From positions 17,162,952 through 17,226,951 of the forward strand of contig JBCNJP010000006.1 of the NCBI GenBank assembly GCA_039602395.1: a DNA stretch of 64,000 nt. The letters are read 5' to 3'. The notes under the pieces are model-generated. The model did no database searches. It had not been told where the DNA came from and saw only the letters and a program-made list of their open reading frames with translations. Source of the DNA: Deinandra increscens subsp. villosa. Lineage: Eukaryota > Streptophyta > Magnoliopsida > Asterales > Asteraceae. This document shows, in pieces, positions 9,206 through 20,976 of this stretch (position 1 is the first letter of the stretch; each line of letters begins with the position of its first letter). The position numbers and the translations under genes were made by a program.

Positions 9206-9851
9206 TCACCATGGTAGGGCAGATGTGTGCCAGGTCGTGGAACGGCGGGTGTAAGCAGCTATGTCTGATCCATTCATGGTCAAGTTCCAGAATTCGACTT
9301 CCAATCGTTGCAGTTCCTCACGAGGACAGTACTCATCGCGCATGAGTAGTTTTAGTTCGTTCCAAGCCATGGCGTAAGCCTGGTCCTGTACGAGGGCTTC
9401 AGCATGAGAGTTCCACCAAGTCAGAACTCCTTCTCCGAAAACGCTAGTGGCATACTTGACCTTGTAACCATCGGGACAGTTACACATACGGAACACAGAT
9501 TCCATCTTTTCGAACCAACGAATGAGTCCAACTGCTCCTTCCGTACCCTTGAAGTGTAAGGGCTTGCAATTCATGAAATCCTTGTAAGAGCATTCTCGGA
9601 CACCTGTAAGTTACTCAAAACCTTGAATACAATTCGTACAATTGTAGTCATAAATCTTCCGGTCGTAGAAGAAAAGTTTTAGTCTTACCACCAGGGGATC
9701 CTGATCTCCTTCCATTTGAGGCAGAAGCTCGATCTGCTTCGGCGGTCGCAAGTGTTTTAGCTATACGCTGGTTAATCAGGGCTTCGATAGCCGCGGTGTC
9801 CAGGGTTTGAGTTCCAAGAGGGTCACTATCACGATTCGTGCGTCTTGACAT
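9206..9851 (-). pseudogene. gag: gag, capsid part, in two candidate exons
   Basis: The start MSRRTNRDSD is followed by a helical segment (AAIEALINQRIAKTLATAEA), typical of Tekay gag N-termini. The frame ends after 67 codons unless an 85-bp GT-AG segment (9604-9688) is removed, which places ...GSPGG directly before VRECSYKDF in frame. The Retrotrans_gag domain follows: LHFKGTEGAVGLIRWFEKME, LTWWNSHAEAL, LLMRDEYCPREELQRLEVEFWNL. A one-base loss near 9246, after AAYTRR, ends the frame early; the natural continuation lies in the next frame and joins the 8406-9140 segment. The gene lies about 1.4 kb after the PBS, behind an extra ORF. Confidence 0.8.
9604..9688 (-). other. Candidate 85-bp intron inside gag
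   Basis: On the minus strand the segment starts GTAAGAC after GGTG and ends TTACAG before GTGTCC. It is A/T-rich, 85 bp (not a multiple of 3), and holds an in-frame stop. Its removal restores a gag frame with a family-typical junction (PGG|VRECSYKDF). The splice-site match and frame restoration are seen directly; splicing itself is inferred. Confidence 0.6.
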
Positions 9852-10164
9852 TCTACTTTAAATTGTGTCAGATAAATAAAGTAAGACATTATACATAGTA
9901 TAAGTGAATGCAATCAAAACATGACATGCCAAAATCCATAAAAATCACCACAATATAACATAACATAGCAACACATTACATTACAAAGTACACCAGAGTT
10001 GATAATGACGGTACATGCTACGACATAATCAATTCTTGTCCACAATTGTTCAGACCAACATAAACATTTGTCCGGTGATAAAAACAGATTCACCAATAAT
10101 ACAAGTTTCGAATACATCATAATAATACCATAAAGAGTAACTGTCACTCCATGAGATCACAACT
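9852..10164 (-). other. Spacer between extra ORF and gag
   Basis: A/T-rich leader of the Tekay element between the stop of the upstream ORF (10165) and the gag start (9851). A 77-codon frame at 9914-10147 has no recognisable features and is treated as chance. Confidence 0.5.
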
Positions 10165-11071
10165 CTAGTGAAATGGTGCTTGATCGATCAGATCGAGTAT
10201 GTCACGAATCTGGATAATCACTATCAGCAACAAACGGATAATGCCGGTGAAATCCTCCGCCGAGGGGGTAGTAGCTGCGAGAGCTCGGATAGCCTGACTG
10301 GCCTCAGCTGCAACTCCGGAAGCATCAGACAGATGAACGTGCAGGGTGTCGAGGCCCTGGTCCTGAGAGATCACACGGGCCTCCAGGACAGCAAGACGGG
10401 TGGCAAGGTCAGTGATGGTAGCTGGTGGAGCAAGGCTACGGATGGTGGCGTGAAGCTGACGGATCTCATCGTCACGACGGGCGATGCAAGAAAAGAGGGA
10501 TGATACAAGGGAGTCAACAGGGATACCAGAAAGAACAGGGCTAGGTATATATCAGAAGCTGCTGGGACATGAGGTGGCAATGGCACATTCTGGGTCTCAG
10601 CAGTGGCGGATGGCTCTCCGATCTCAAAAGTGTTGTCGGCAAATCTCACCCGTTTCTTGGGTGGCATCGTCTCTGGTTCAGTGGGTAGCTCATCGAGCTC
10701 TGGGGAGAGGGACTGTTTACGAGACGGCTCAGACTCGGTAACTGGACCGAAAACGTGTTGTCTACTACGCCTGACTAACTTCCGAGGGGTAAGCATACGG
10801 AGGGGACCATTAGGCGTGGAGCGGTATGGTCGGAACGAGGGCTCACGATCGGGGATCTCCATTGTGAAGGGCGCGTACTCCTCCGGCTCCTCATCAGTCG
10901 TCGAATCCTCCTCCGGCTCGGAGTCGGCATCGTAAGGGCCATCAAGAACACTGGTCGGTGAACGAGGGGGCGATGGAGCCTTAGTAGTGAGGGTGATGCT
11001 GGCTGCTCCAAGTCGAAGTGTGCCTCACTCTCAGAGTCAGAAGTCAAGTCAATCGGTCTGTGAGAAGCCAT
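10165..11071 (-). pseudogene. Extra ORF upstream of gag (ORF0-like), two frameshifts
   Basis: Three frames follow one another without large gaps. The first starts MASHRPIDLTSDSESEAHF, 156 bp after the PBS. The second is acidic and then basic (PRKLVRRSRQH, PETMPPKKRVRFADN). The third is a leucine-rich, probably coiled-coil segment (LAVLEARVISQDQGLDTLHV in the extended frame) ending LDLIDQAPFH. Frame changes lie near 10975-11000 and near 10550-10580. The biased composition and the continuity of acidic, basic and helical blocks suggest a once-coding ORF of about 300 residues. I do not know its function; it resembles no gag, protease, RT or integrase domain. Confidence 0.5.
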
Positions 11072-11226
11072 GCTGCGACAAAGTTTCCAAGTAATGATGA
11101 TAATATATATATGTTACTGTGATATGTGAATCAGTCAAATAGGCAAATAGTGATGCATGCAAGTATGACTAACAGAGCTTAGGCTATAGTCTATTCCCTA
11201 TGTGTGCAATCTAGTTCTATAACCTT

Positions 11227-11239
11227 GGCTCTGATACCA
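11227..11239 (-). other. Primer-binding site of the Tekay element (tRNA-Met)
   Basis: On the minus strand TGGTATCAGAGCC begins three bases after the LTR end GTGTGACA at 11243. It is complementary to the 3' end of initiator tRNA-Met, and sets the inner boundary of the 5' LTR. Confidence 0.9.
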
Positions 11240-11242
11240 TTC

Positions 11243-14200
11243 TGTCACACCCTGTAAGATTTGTGTCGGGATGCGAAAAAGGTTATCACAGTCAAGTTTA
11301 CGAACGTACTCTGGATAGTTCAACAACTAGAGCCGTTTTGGAAATTGTTTAATTGTTGGAGTAAATAGGAGTTTTTTCCAATATCATTACGCAGATGATT
11401 AGTTGTAATGAGAAAGTAAATAGTTTTAAGTTTTTAACTCATAAGTTTTCAAAAGAATTTTAGGACATGACACCGTCAGGAGTTATGTCAGGAAATCTCC
11501 AAAGACTAAACCATACTCCAGAAACAATGAAAAGTCCTAAGATGCAAAGGCAGGAAACAAGCAAGCAGATCCGATGCATGCACAGCAATTAAGTTCAAGT
11601 ACCTGAGAATTCATACGAGAAAACGGTCAACAAATAATTGTTAGTGAGTTTCACAGGTTTAAAGTGGTAGCAGTTAAAGGTTGAATGAAAATAGTAATTG
11701 AAATCAGTTCATGTTAATAATTGAAATATCTTATAAGACTAGTTGATAAATTTACCATGTACCCTGAATACCGAAACTGACTGTTTACCCACTCTTGGTA
11801 CCTTTTGTCCGGTTGGTACCGCATAGATATGACATAACAATTTGTACTCTTTGACAAATGATGGAGTCACGATTGGAGATACCAATCAGAGGAGGGGCGT
11901 TAACTCAATAGATCTATTCAAACGTTACCGTTTGTAAATGATAATTAATCGGATTCAGTTAATAGTGGGGTTTGGGTTATAGCCTGAATGAACATGAGAT
12001 AACAAGTATGGACAATGGAAAAGCACATGAAACAGTTATGATAACAAGGTCTAATTGTCTAACATGGAAAAATTGTATGTATGAATTCTCCCCCAAAGAT
12101 ATAATAGTTAAAGGAAAAAGGGGCCGTGAAAATCTCACATTATTCAGAAACGGTAGTCGGTAATACGATCAACGGAAAGTGCAAGCCTAGATAATTATAA
12201 GACATGCAATAATAATAATAAGTAATTGGGTTGACGTTAATGTCACTCCAATTAGGTAGGTCAAGTCTTGACGTCATGGTAGCCTTGGGGTTAAGTGATT
12301 TGAAAGGTCAAAGTGAATGTATCCGGTTATGTGTTTATTTGGAAATAATATAAAATATATATATTTTAATTAAATAAAATATATAAAAATTCTCAAATAA
12401 TATTTAAAGATGGTAAATATTTATAGAAATAAATATTAAGTCAAAATGAGGGTTTTCATATGAAAATTGATTATTTTGGTTAGTTAGTAAAAAAAACCGG
12501 GCGATTTCGCGGTAACCGGCGATTACACGATATTTATTCGTTTAAGTTAGAAATCAATCAAGTTCAATAAAATATGATTACTTTCTGTCCAAAATAGGTA
12601 GATAATTATTTTAGGTTTTGGTTTGCATTAGTTTACCCGTTTGGTGGATTTTTTGTCGGTTTTACCGTTTTGGTCCCGTTTGCCCGTTAAATGACACTGT
12701 TAGGTTCCTAAATTCACCATATGAATTTGTAAACATGATTTTACCATTAAAATAACCCTATGAGTTCATTTGGACCAGATTTGGGTTTCCTTATAAAAAT
12801 GGTGTTTCCGGGCCCGTCGAGTGTCGGTTTTAGTCTCGGTTTGTGCCCAAATTCAAGTAATTTGTTAAGGGATCTTTTGGCCATGTTCTAGAGTCATTTA
12901 AAACATCATAACCTACTGTTAAAAAGTCTAAAATTTCTGGTCAAAACGGATCTATAGTGAAAAGCAATTTCTAGGGTTTTTAAAGTGTACTTTTGTATGT
13001 AAAACTTTGCTATGGCGAGTTTAAGCACTAGTGTTCTTTCTAAAGTCCAAGATATCATATTTTGACTATAATAAGAGTTTAAAAACGTGTCATAGGCATC
13101 AAGGGGTCCAAAGTTACAAGATCAACACATAATACACAATATATACAAAGTTATTGTTTAATAATGCAAACTAAACAAATACTTGTGTAAAAGTCCAACC
13201 AAACTAAGTTTTGAGCATAATATTTCAAGGGAAAGACTATCATGAGTTCCTAGTAGGTAAATACATGGTGGAACATGAAGATAAATACAAGCAAGTAAGC
13301 CTTTATGGGGTAAAATGATGTTTAGACAACAATGTGAGTCAAGACTTGCTAATGGAGTGTTCTAGTCATGAAAGGAGACTAAGTGTTCTTGCTAGAACAA
13401 GATTTTTCTAGAAGAAGTGAAGATGAAACCTTTTTAGAAGAAGGTGGAGGCCGAAAATGGTGATGATGATGGTTGTTCTTGAGTTCCAAAGCTCCTAGCA
13501 CCTTGAAATCCTTAAGAGAAGTGGTGGTTTACTAGGAAGTTTTAGAGAGAGAGTAGAGAGAGAGGGGGGACGGTTGGATTGGGTAGAGAGAAAGAGAGAA
13601 GTTCTTGAAAGTGTAAGTGTCAAATGAGGCTAGGTTAAGGAAAAGGTGTTTAAGTATGAAAGTAAATGAGAAAGGAGGGTGTTTGGTTAGTGTGTGTGTG
13701 TGTGTGTGTGTTTCGGTTCACACAAAACCGAAAGAGAGAGGGATGACCGAGAGGGAGAGAGATGGAGAGAAATGAGTGGGTTTGGGTCTTGGTATGTAAT
13801 AAATATCTAGCATGAAATAGTTAAAACAAAACACTAGGCATTTGTGTGTGTGTAGGTTGGTTACGGACCGAGAGAGAAGAAAAGGGCTCGGGTTCGAGCC
13901 TTGTGCTTGGACCGGTTCACATACACACTCAAGGGAGGCTAGGGTCTTGAATACTTGTGTCATGTGTGTGTATATTGATGGTAATGTGCAGAAATTTTGA
14001 GTGGGAAAATGGAGTGATCAAATGGTGGGAAAATATTAACCTTTGGTTAATAGATTTGGAGCTCATGGAGACAAGTTTAGCCTATGTTGTCAAAAGGGGT
14101 TATAGGTTGTAAGGGAGATGTTGGAGGTGATTTGAATGGCATACAATGACAGTCAATGCAAGTACATGTAACTAGATCATTTAAAAAGGAAATGGTGGTG

Positions 14201-15074
14201 GTTGTGGTTCTCGTAACCAGCAAAGGAGGAGGGGAAAGGGAACTGGGTTCAAGTCCCGTGGAGACCGGTTCTAGAGGAATGAAAAAGGAAGGGAAAAGGT
14301 GATGGGGAGGAAAGGAGAGGGGACAAGGTCACGAGTTCGAGCCTAGGGGAAACCGGGTCGAGAAATAGGAAAGAACATAATTAGATGAATCGAATCGGAC
14401 GAAACGTTTTATAAATATTTATTCACGACGACGTAAAATAATAAAAACAATGACTCGGTTTGGAATGAAAATACTCGAGGGTTAATAACATGAAAATATT
14501 ACGTTGCATGTATATATATATTGCATGCATGCAAAATAAATTCGTCGTTAACGTTAATAATGTTAAATGAAATGTTTTGGACGTAAAATAAATCTATGTT
14601 GTCGTAGGGATTGGATTACAAGTCTAGTTTTGTTGTCGTTGTCTAAACACATTGTTACTTGATATGAAATTGTTTATATATGTTATTTATGAAATATGCG
14701 GATGATAAAATGATAAAGGTTGATCAAAGGTTACGTTTAAAATGTACGTTAAATGATAATGATAATAATGACTAATCCCAAGATGATGGGATCATGTATG
14801 ATGTTTTTCCACATAGTTTGGTAAATTTTAGTAAACGAATTCGGTTAGTCGCTTTTTAAATATTGAAGTTCCAGCGACCATTTCGTGCAAAGAAGTCATC
14901 ATGTTCAAGCATTGTTTTCAACATGAATTAAGGCTACATCAAGGCTATTTTCCTATTGTAAATTAATGTTATTATGATAAAATTGGCACGTTGCAAGTAA
15001 ACAGTTACGTAACACAGTTAACACATAAGTATATATTATCGGTTTAAGTCCTTCGAAACTTACGGGTTATTACA
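11243..15074 (-). repeat. 5' LTR of the Tekay element, about 3.8 kb
   Basis: In minus orientation it starts TGTAATAACCCGTAAG at 15074 and ends GGTGTGACA at 11243, next to the PBS. It includes a pyrimidine-rich leader-like region (minus strand of 13500-13780), a (TG)n tract at 13690-13711 and the splice-like module at 11603-11655. Short ORFs inside are not supported. Its interior is homologous to the family B LTR at 26571-30594 (shared CACGGCCCC, AATAGATCTATT and GAGTGGGTAAA blocks in the same order). Confidence 0.8.
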
Positions 15075-15402
15075 TGTATCCACCACACCTTAAGTACAAA
15101 CATATATGATATAGAATCATCACAGTATAAATTGCATCTTACAATCACAACAAGGCTAATAAGATCATATTTACCCGACACTTATTCACATATATAAGCT
15201 TAGACCAAACATTCACATTTTCTATTTCTCAAAACTTTTTATAAAAGTTTCATCCTTTACATTACATGTTCATTATAACCTTCCCGAAAACATTTTATAA
15301 CAGGTAATCATCATTTATAACAATTATAGGCCTTAAAACATCTCACGTATGTGTAACGACATAAAACATGTAAAAGACATTTTAACACATTTCCTTAACA
15401 TT

Positions 15403-15462
<60 letters not shown>

Positions 15463-17146
15463 TTCCTAAAGCAATGTTGGAGTTTAACATCTTAGGACAT
15501 TTCACCCGTAAATACTATCACAATCTTTTCACGTATATTTCAATCAACAGCCATTTAACAGTTTAATACTGTAAAACATTTTATCAATAGTCATTTTCAT
15601 AATGTTTTCATAACCTTTCACGTATATATCAATAAAAAACCCTTTAACAATTCTAGATTCTAGTAGTTAATATAGGCAATATTTCGGTTATAAACCATCT
15701 GAATATATTTTCATGACATTTGTATGTATATCAGCCCAAAAACATTTTAAACATTTAAAGAGTGGGCTCATAGAACTCAGCTTATACTCTTAAGCAGTTA
15801 ATTCAGGCAAATTCTCCGCTATGCCTTCCAATTAAACCTAATCGCGTATTGTATGGCGTTAACGCAAGGTTTAATATAATAAACACTTCTTATGTTTATT
15901 TTAACGTCTTATTATCTTAATAATATTCAATTATTAAGTTCATTCCTTTTTAAAGGTCAAAATGACCAAAATACCCTTTAGACAGTTATCCTCTTCTTTT
16001 AACGATAACAAGAAGACGTGCATTCCTATAAGTAAACGCTCACTCCGGGATTGCCTAGTGAGGTATGCCAGTTCCCAGTTGGGATTTATGCGACACCCCC
16101 GCTTTCCCAGAAACCCAGTGTACAGACGCTTACCCTTCCGGTCCGCACGAACCTAAATATTCGATTAACATTTATCCATTTTAACTTCATATACTTATTA
16201 TAAATGTAAACATGGTATTATACCAAAAATCAAGTCCCCATACCCTCCGGATTATTATTATATTAAATAATCTTATTTCGAAACCCTAATTTCCCATTTT
16301 TCTCATTTCTTGACATTCGAAACCGACTTAGGGTATTATGTATTATAACATTTTATAATATGCTTTATGATATCAAAGCTTAGTTCAACACCGTTTACTC
16401 AATTTGGGCAGAACAACGTTATGAAAACCCTAATTTTGACCCGTTAACAAAACCTTTACCAAACCTTTTCCAATTGTGAAATAAACTTAGGGCTTTCTTA
16501 AAACACATTATTTTAGGATTACCTACAAAAATTCAGACCCTAATTCCCACCCGATCACCCGGTTTTGGCAAAACAAGCTCAAGAACCCTAATTTTTACAC
16601 ATTTTTAGAAATCATACTTAGAGATTGAATTTGTAAAAAAATGAGATAGGTTACTTTTTATCATACTTAATAATACTTGACTGCTGAATTTGAGCTCCTA
16701 CCTCTAAAGGATCGGATAGAATTTGACAGAAGTTTGCGATTTATATGAGGGTTTTTAGAGAAGAGAATCAAGAAATTGGTGCCCATAATCGAACGATTTG
16801 ATCCGGTATTTATACTTAACAAAGGCGCCTAAGGTCCCTCCAAGTGTTCCAGTGACTATTTGCTCGAAATCGACACGTTAGAGACAGAAAATTGGATCAA
16901 ACGTAGGCTGGAAGTCGAGCTCGTGGTTGTTTATGGTCGCTGAACGTGTCGCGTATCGTGACAGACCCTTTTGCGGGCCGTGACGTACTTTCACATAGTG
17001 ACACTTTGGTCCTTCAACTTTTTATTTACATTTCAGCCCCTAGACTTCTACCAAACTATTATTTTATGCTTTAAAACATTATGGGGCATATTTATAAAAG
17101 TTTCTAAGGCTCGGGAAACACACGATGATATACGTATATATATATT

Positions 17147-17192
<46 letters not shown>

Positions 17193-18081
17193 TTCACTAT
17201 TTTGCACTTTAGCCCCTCATACTTTTATCTCTTTATCATTTTATGTTCCAAAACATTATGGGACATAAGTCTAATGGTTTTAGGGCTCGGGATACGTTTG
17301 ATAAGGTTTATATACATTCGTATATCTATATATATATATTTATATATATATATTTCCATCAATTTACATTTTTACCCTTCTACTTTCAATACTTATCATT
17401 TCATGTCTCAAATCACTTTAGGATGCATTTATAATAACACCTAAGCCTCAGGTTCATATAAATACATATAAATACGTATAAATACATATAATACTCGTAT
17501 ACATTACGTATTTATTCATTTTTAATCATCATTTTAACATACGGATACGTTCTTATTTATTTTTCACACGTTTAACTATTCTAACACGTATTCCCACGTA
17601 TATATTCATCAAATGAATATTCCACATGCATTTTAGCTATTAGAATATATATATGTATATACTTACACATATATCTAATATAATGAAATCGCGTAAAGGT
17701 ATTTTCCTCCAGTTTTCAGTTACACCTATCGTATCAACTTCTAAACACGTATTTCATTTAGATATCATGTATATCAATTATCATGGATATAAAACACGTA
17801 TATAATTTCATTTCATCAATCAACACGTGTATTATTCACATAACCCTATCTTTTATCAATTCATTACCCGTTAATGGGTAAACATGCATTTTTTCATACG
17901 TTTTATCACGTTTGGTTATCTACACATATATCATATGTATTTATAACATAAACACGTATACCATTTGCAAATCATTACCCTTTACCCATTTATCAACCCA
18001 TAAGCTATATCAATATGCGTTTTAGCTACTTAACACGTACAGTACACCTATATAACATAAGTCATAAAATTTTGGGATGTT

Positions 18082-18084
<3 letters not shown>
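15075..18084 (-). mobile_element. Family C LTR fragment, interrupted by the Tekay element
   Basis: The reverse complement of 15075-17150 matches 33890-35705 along its length, including GCGGACCGGAAGGGTAAGCG and TTGTTAACGGGTCAAAAT blocks. In minus orientation it starts TGTAACATCCCAAAATTT at 18084 and has a TATA-like TATAAATA near 16811. It stops at GTGGATACA where the Tekay LTR begins; in the + copy this is near 35705. The remaining third of the LTR should lie beyond the Tekay element but is absent. A (TA)n tract lies at 15409-15460 and another at about 17154-17190. Confidence 0.75.

Positions 18085-18135
<51 letters not shown>
18085..18135. repeat. (TA)n tract
   Basis: About 25 TA dinucleotides between the family C LTR start and the first MITE. 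Similar tracts at 18314-18361, 19930-19969, 20113-20160 and 20925-20974 separate the next elements. Confidence 0.95.
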
Positions 18136-18139
<4 letters not shown>

Positions 18140-18310
18140 TAGGTTCAAATGAGAACATTTTATTTTGAGAACTTTTGAGAACTAAATCTCAACCACTAAT
18201 ATCAGGTGGGGACCACTATAATTCAATGGGGGTTTTCCATATATATAAACTAGTTGCTGACATTAGTTCTTTTTAGTTCTCAAACCTAATTGGTTCTCAA
18301 ATGATCTTCT

Positions 18311-18313
<3 letters not shown>
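18136..18313. mobile_element. MITE inserted in (TA)n, 178 bp
   Basis: The left end GGGTTAGGTTCAAATGAGAA and the inverted right end GGGAGAAGATCATTTGAGAA match at 15 of 21 positions when the next base is included. Both are bounded by TATATA. No coding capacity. The superfamily is unclear; TA target duplication would suit Tc1/mariner, but the (TA)n context hides it. Confidence 0.6.
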
Positions 18314-18361
<48 letters not shown>

Positions 18362-18364
<3 letters not shown>

Positions 18365-19927
18365 GATGGAATGAATATTAACCATCTCTTAGAGAATTAA
18401 CCAAATAACCAAAAATGGATGGCTTGATCAAAATAATAGGTTGATCCAAGGGCTCTAATTGAAAGCTGTCATTCTAAATTATGTTTTGTTTTTTATTAAA
18501 TTGAAAAGGGCAAATCTGTCATTTAACAAACCCACATAAAACCCCCCCTTCATTTAAAAAAGTCCATAACTTTTTTATACATTGTCGAATTTTATAAAAA
18601 TTACACCATTAAACTCGTCGCATTTTTATCTTTAATTCAAGTATAGTCTCGACGTTTTTTATTATCGTTTTCTCAGACGTGCGTTGTAGCACTAGTGTTA
18701 TAACTAGTAACATTACTGGCATAACTATAACATACATTCATAACCATTAGCATCGATGTTTCTACTTAGGTACAACTGGATATGCATGTATTACAACCTG
18801 CCAATGCATCAATATGCTTATAAAACACTGATGCTATAACCATTAACAGTGGTGTAATTATCAGTAAACACTGGTGCTATCTAGATACAACAAAAATTCA
18901 AATGTACAACTAAATATACACAAATTACAACCTGCAAGAGCATGAATTACACTGATGCTATAACAATTAATATCGGTGATATTTACAATCTATCAGATCT
19001 TGCTCAATATGAATTCGAATTAAGACTTTCCAAGAGAACTTTCTAACACATCACGTTGAACCACAAAATACCAAAATTGTAAAACAAATAAGAAAAACAA
19101 AATCGGAATAACCAAACAAATAAGAAGAACAAAAAATACCAATTTCCAAACAAATAAGAAAAATAAAGTACCAATTGCTCATAATTATTATTTTCTTATG
19201 CTTCGTCTTGAATCCATCCAGTCCATATTGAATATGGGTTCACAAATAAGAAAAGAAAATCGGAATAACCAATCGGAAAAACAAAATCACACTGTAAATA
19301 CAAACATTACCCACGGGCGGCGATTAACCGCATCGGAAGCTATTACGTCTAACGACGGTACCGATTGAACCGTATACGGAAGCGACTGAACTACATATGC
19401 CGGCGATTGAACTTCAGACGGCGGCGAGACAAAGTACAAGAGGTTCAGATCTAACGTCGGCACAACCGATTCCATCTCTCGACCTTAGAAGAGAGCACCG
19501 CCATCATCCGCCATCCCCATCTTCAACCCTAATCTCCCTCGCCGCCGCTGCCTGATGCGAGCTCAAGCCCCGTCGCTTTGCTGGTCGCTGTGCGACAGAA
19601 ACAGGGTAGCGGATTCATGCCAGAAAACGAGGCTATCTCTCTTGCTGTCTCATTTTTGTGGTCGTCGGAGAAGGGCCAATCTCAACCGAAGTGGGGAGTT
19701 TTTGTGATCTGAGAATTTAGGTTGGCTGGAAATAAAGTGTGGAGAGGAAGAGATCGATGACGGATATAAAACAAAACAGGGGTGATGCATTTTTACTTTC
19801 TTACCCCTGGATAGTTTTCAACCACAAAAACATAATCTTTATTACAGCCGTTGGATCAATTCTTAGAATTCACAAGATTTAGTTAATTGGTTAGTGCTAT
19901 AAGGAAGGGTTATTAATTGTTCCCATT

Positions 19928-19929
<2 letters not shown>
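18362..19929. mobile_element. 1.57-kb nonautonomous inverted-repeat element with gene-like insert
   Basis: The left end GGGGATGGAATGAATATTAA and the inverted right end GGAATGGGAACAATTAATAA are imperfect inverted repeats, both bounded by (TA)n. The interior is A/T-rich to about 19290, then becomes G/C-rich at 19290-19700. On the minus strand this part has a 62-codon frame at 19287-19475 with the repeated residues VQS, followed by GTAATG that could be a splice donor. That suggests captured first-exon sequence, but no protein family is recognisable. Confidence 0.5.
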
Positions 19930-19969
<40 letters not shown>

Positions 19970-19973
<4 letters not shown>

Positions 19974-20110
19974 GAGGTTCATTGTAGACACTTTCACATG
20001 TGAAATGACTCTTTTTCACATGTGAAATTTTCTGAATAACGAGAAAAAAAAAGGAAAAAGAAAATTAATCACAACCATTAGATATGGGGGTGACTACAAT
20101 GAACTTTTCA

Positions 20111-20112
<2 letters not shown>
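19970..20112. mobile_element. MITE inserted in (TA)n, 143 bp
   Basis: The left end carries GTTCATTGTAGACAC and the inverted right end GTTCATTGTAGTCAC, 14 of 15 matching and offset a few bases from the (TA)n boundaries. An internal direct pair of TTTCACATGTGAAA-type palindromes lies near 19997-20030. No coding capacity. Confidence 0.6.
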
Positions 20113-20160
<48 letters not shown>

Positions 20161-20165
<5 letters not shown>

Positions 20166-20921
20166 AGGATCATGCGAAAATACTTTTTATTGCGAAAACA
20201 CATAAACACATATTAAAACCTAGATAACTTCGTCATACGTTATTTGTTTTTTCATAAAATTTGTGCCAAAAGTCTTAGAAATATGTTATCTTTAATTCTG
20301 GAAAAAACGTAGAAAAGAATTAACGTTTCGTGTTTTTTTGTGTGTAGCACATGTGCATCGTTATCATTAGTACTGCACAAAGACGAATTATCATGCGAAA
20401 AAACACTCCTTATGTTAAAAACTTATAAAAAACAATAAAACATTTATTATACTAATGATAATGGTACATAGTGCACATGTCCAACATAGAATAAAAAATA
20501 TATAAAATGTTATTTTTTTTTAGATCTAAAAATAACACAACTATAAGATTTAGGGTGCAATTTCTTATTAAAAATATTAATGTATACCACACGTATGAGG
20601 TTTTTTTTGGTGTGATGCACATGTGCATCATTAAAAAAAATAAGAAAAAATAACAGAAATATAAGATATATGGTGCGACTTAGAAAAAAATATATTAACT
20701 TATGCTAAAAGCATGGGTTTTTTTTGCTGCACATGTGCATCACACGAAAAAAACCAAAACGTTAAAATTTTTTAAAGAAATTTCCAGAATTAAAGATAAC
20801 ATAATTCTAAGACTTTTGGTGCAAAATGTTTTTAAAAATTGTTAACGTATTAAGAAGTTATAGAGGTTTTAATATGTGTTTACGCGTTTTCGCAATATAA
20901 ATGTGTTTACGCATGATCCTT

Positions 20922-20924
<3 letters not shown>
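20161..20924. mobile_element. Foldback element with about 200-bp inverted repeats
   Basis: GGGTAAGGATCATGCG at the left faces GGGAAGGATCATGCG read in from the right. Similarity continues inward through TTGCGAAAAC, AACACATATTAAAACCT and a deeper block (CCAAAAGTCTTAGAA ... TTATCTTTAATTCTGGAAA) to roughly 200 bp per arm. Between and within the arms the palindrome TGCACATGTGCA recurs three times (near 20350 as a one-base variant, 20615, 20730) plus a weaker copy near 20475. Bounded by (TA)n on both sides; no ORF. Confidence 0.7.

Positions 20925-20974
<50 letters not shown>

Positions 20975-20976
<2 letters not shown>

Larger units (their letters stand above)
4701..15074 (-). mobile_element. Tekay-type Ty3/gypsy chromovirus, nested and 3'-truncated
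   Basis: Read on the minus strand the order is: 5' LTR (15074 to 11243), tRNA-Met PBS, an extra ORF, gag with a CCHC-type region, protease, RT, RNase H, integrase with a chromodomain-like C-terminus, PPT, and a 3' LTR of which only the first 519 bp remain. This order and the chromodomain tail place it in the chromoviruses, most likely the Tekay/Del clade. Both LTRs start TGTAA(C/T)AACCCGTAAG. The element sits inside a family C LTR, and the 3' LTR is cut at 4700/4701 by another LTR element. Stops and frameshifts through gag and RT make it non-autonomous. Confidence 0.85.

Noticed and set aside
5259..9345. Plus-strand frames opposite gag-pol
   Set aside because: They are antisense shadows of the minus-strand retroelement genes with no family features.
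16971..17444. 157-codon frame rich in I, Y and F
   Set aside because: It is produced by (TA)n and A/T-rich LTR sequence (IYIYIY runs); the homologous + copy does not preserve it.
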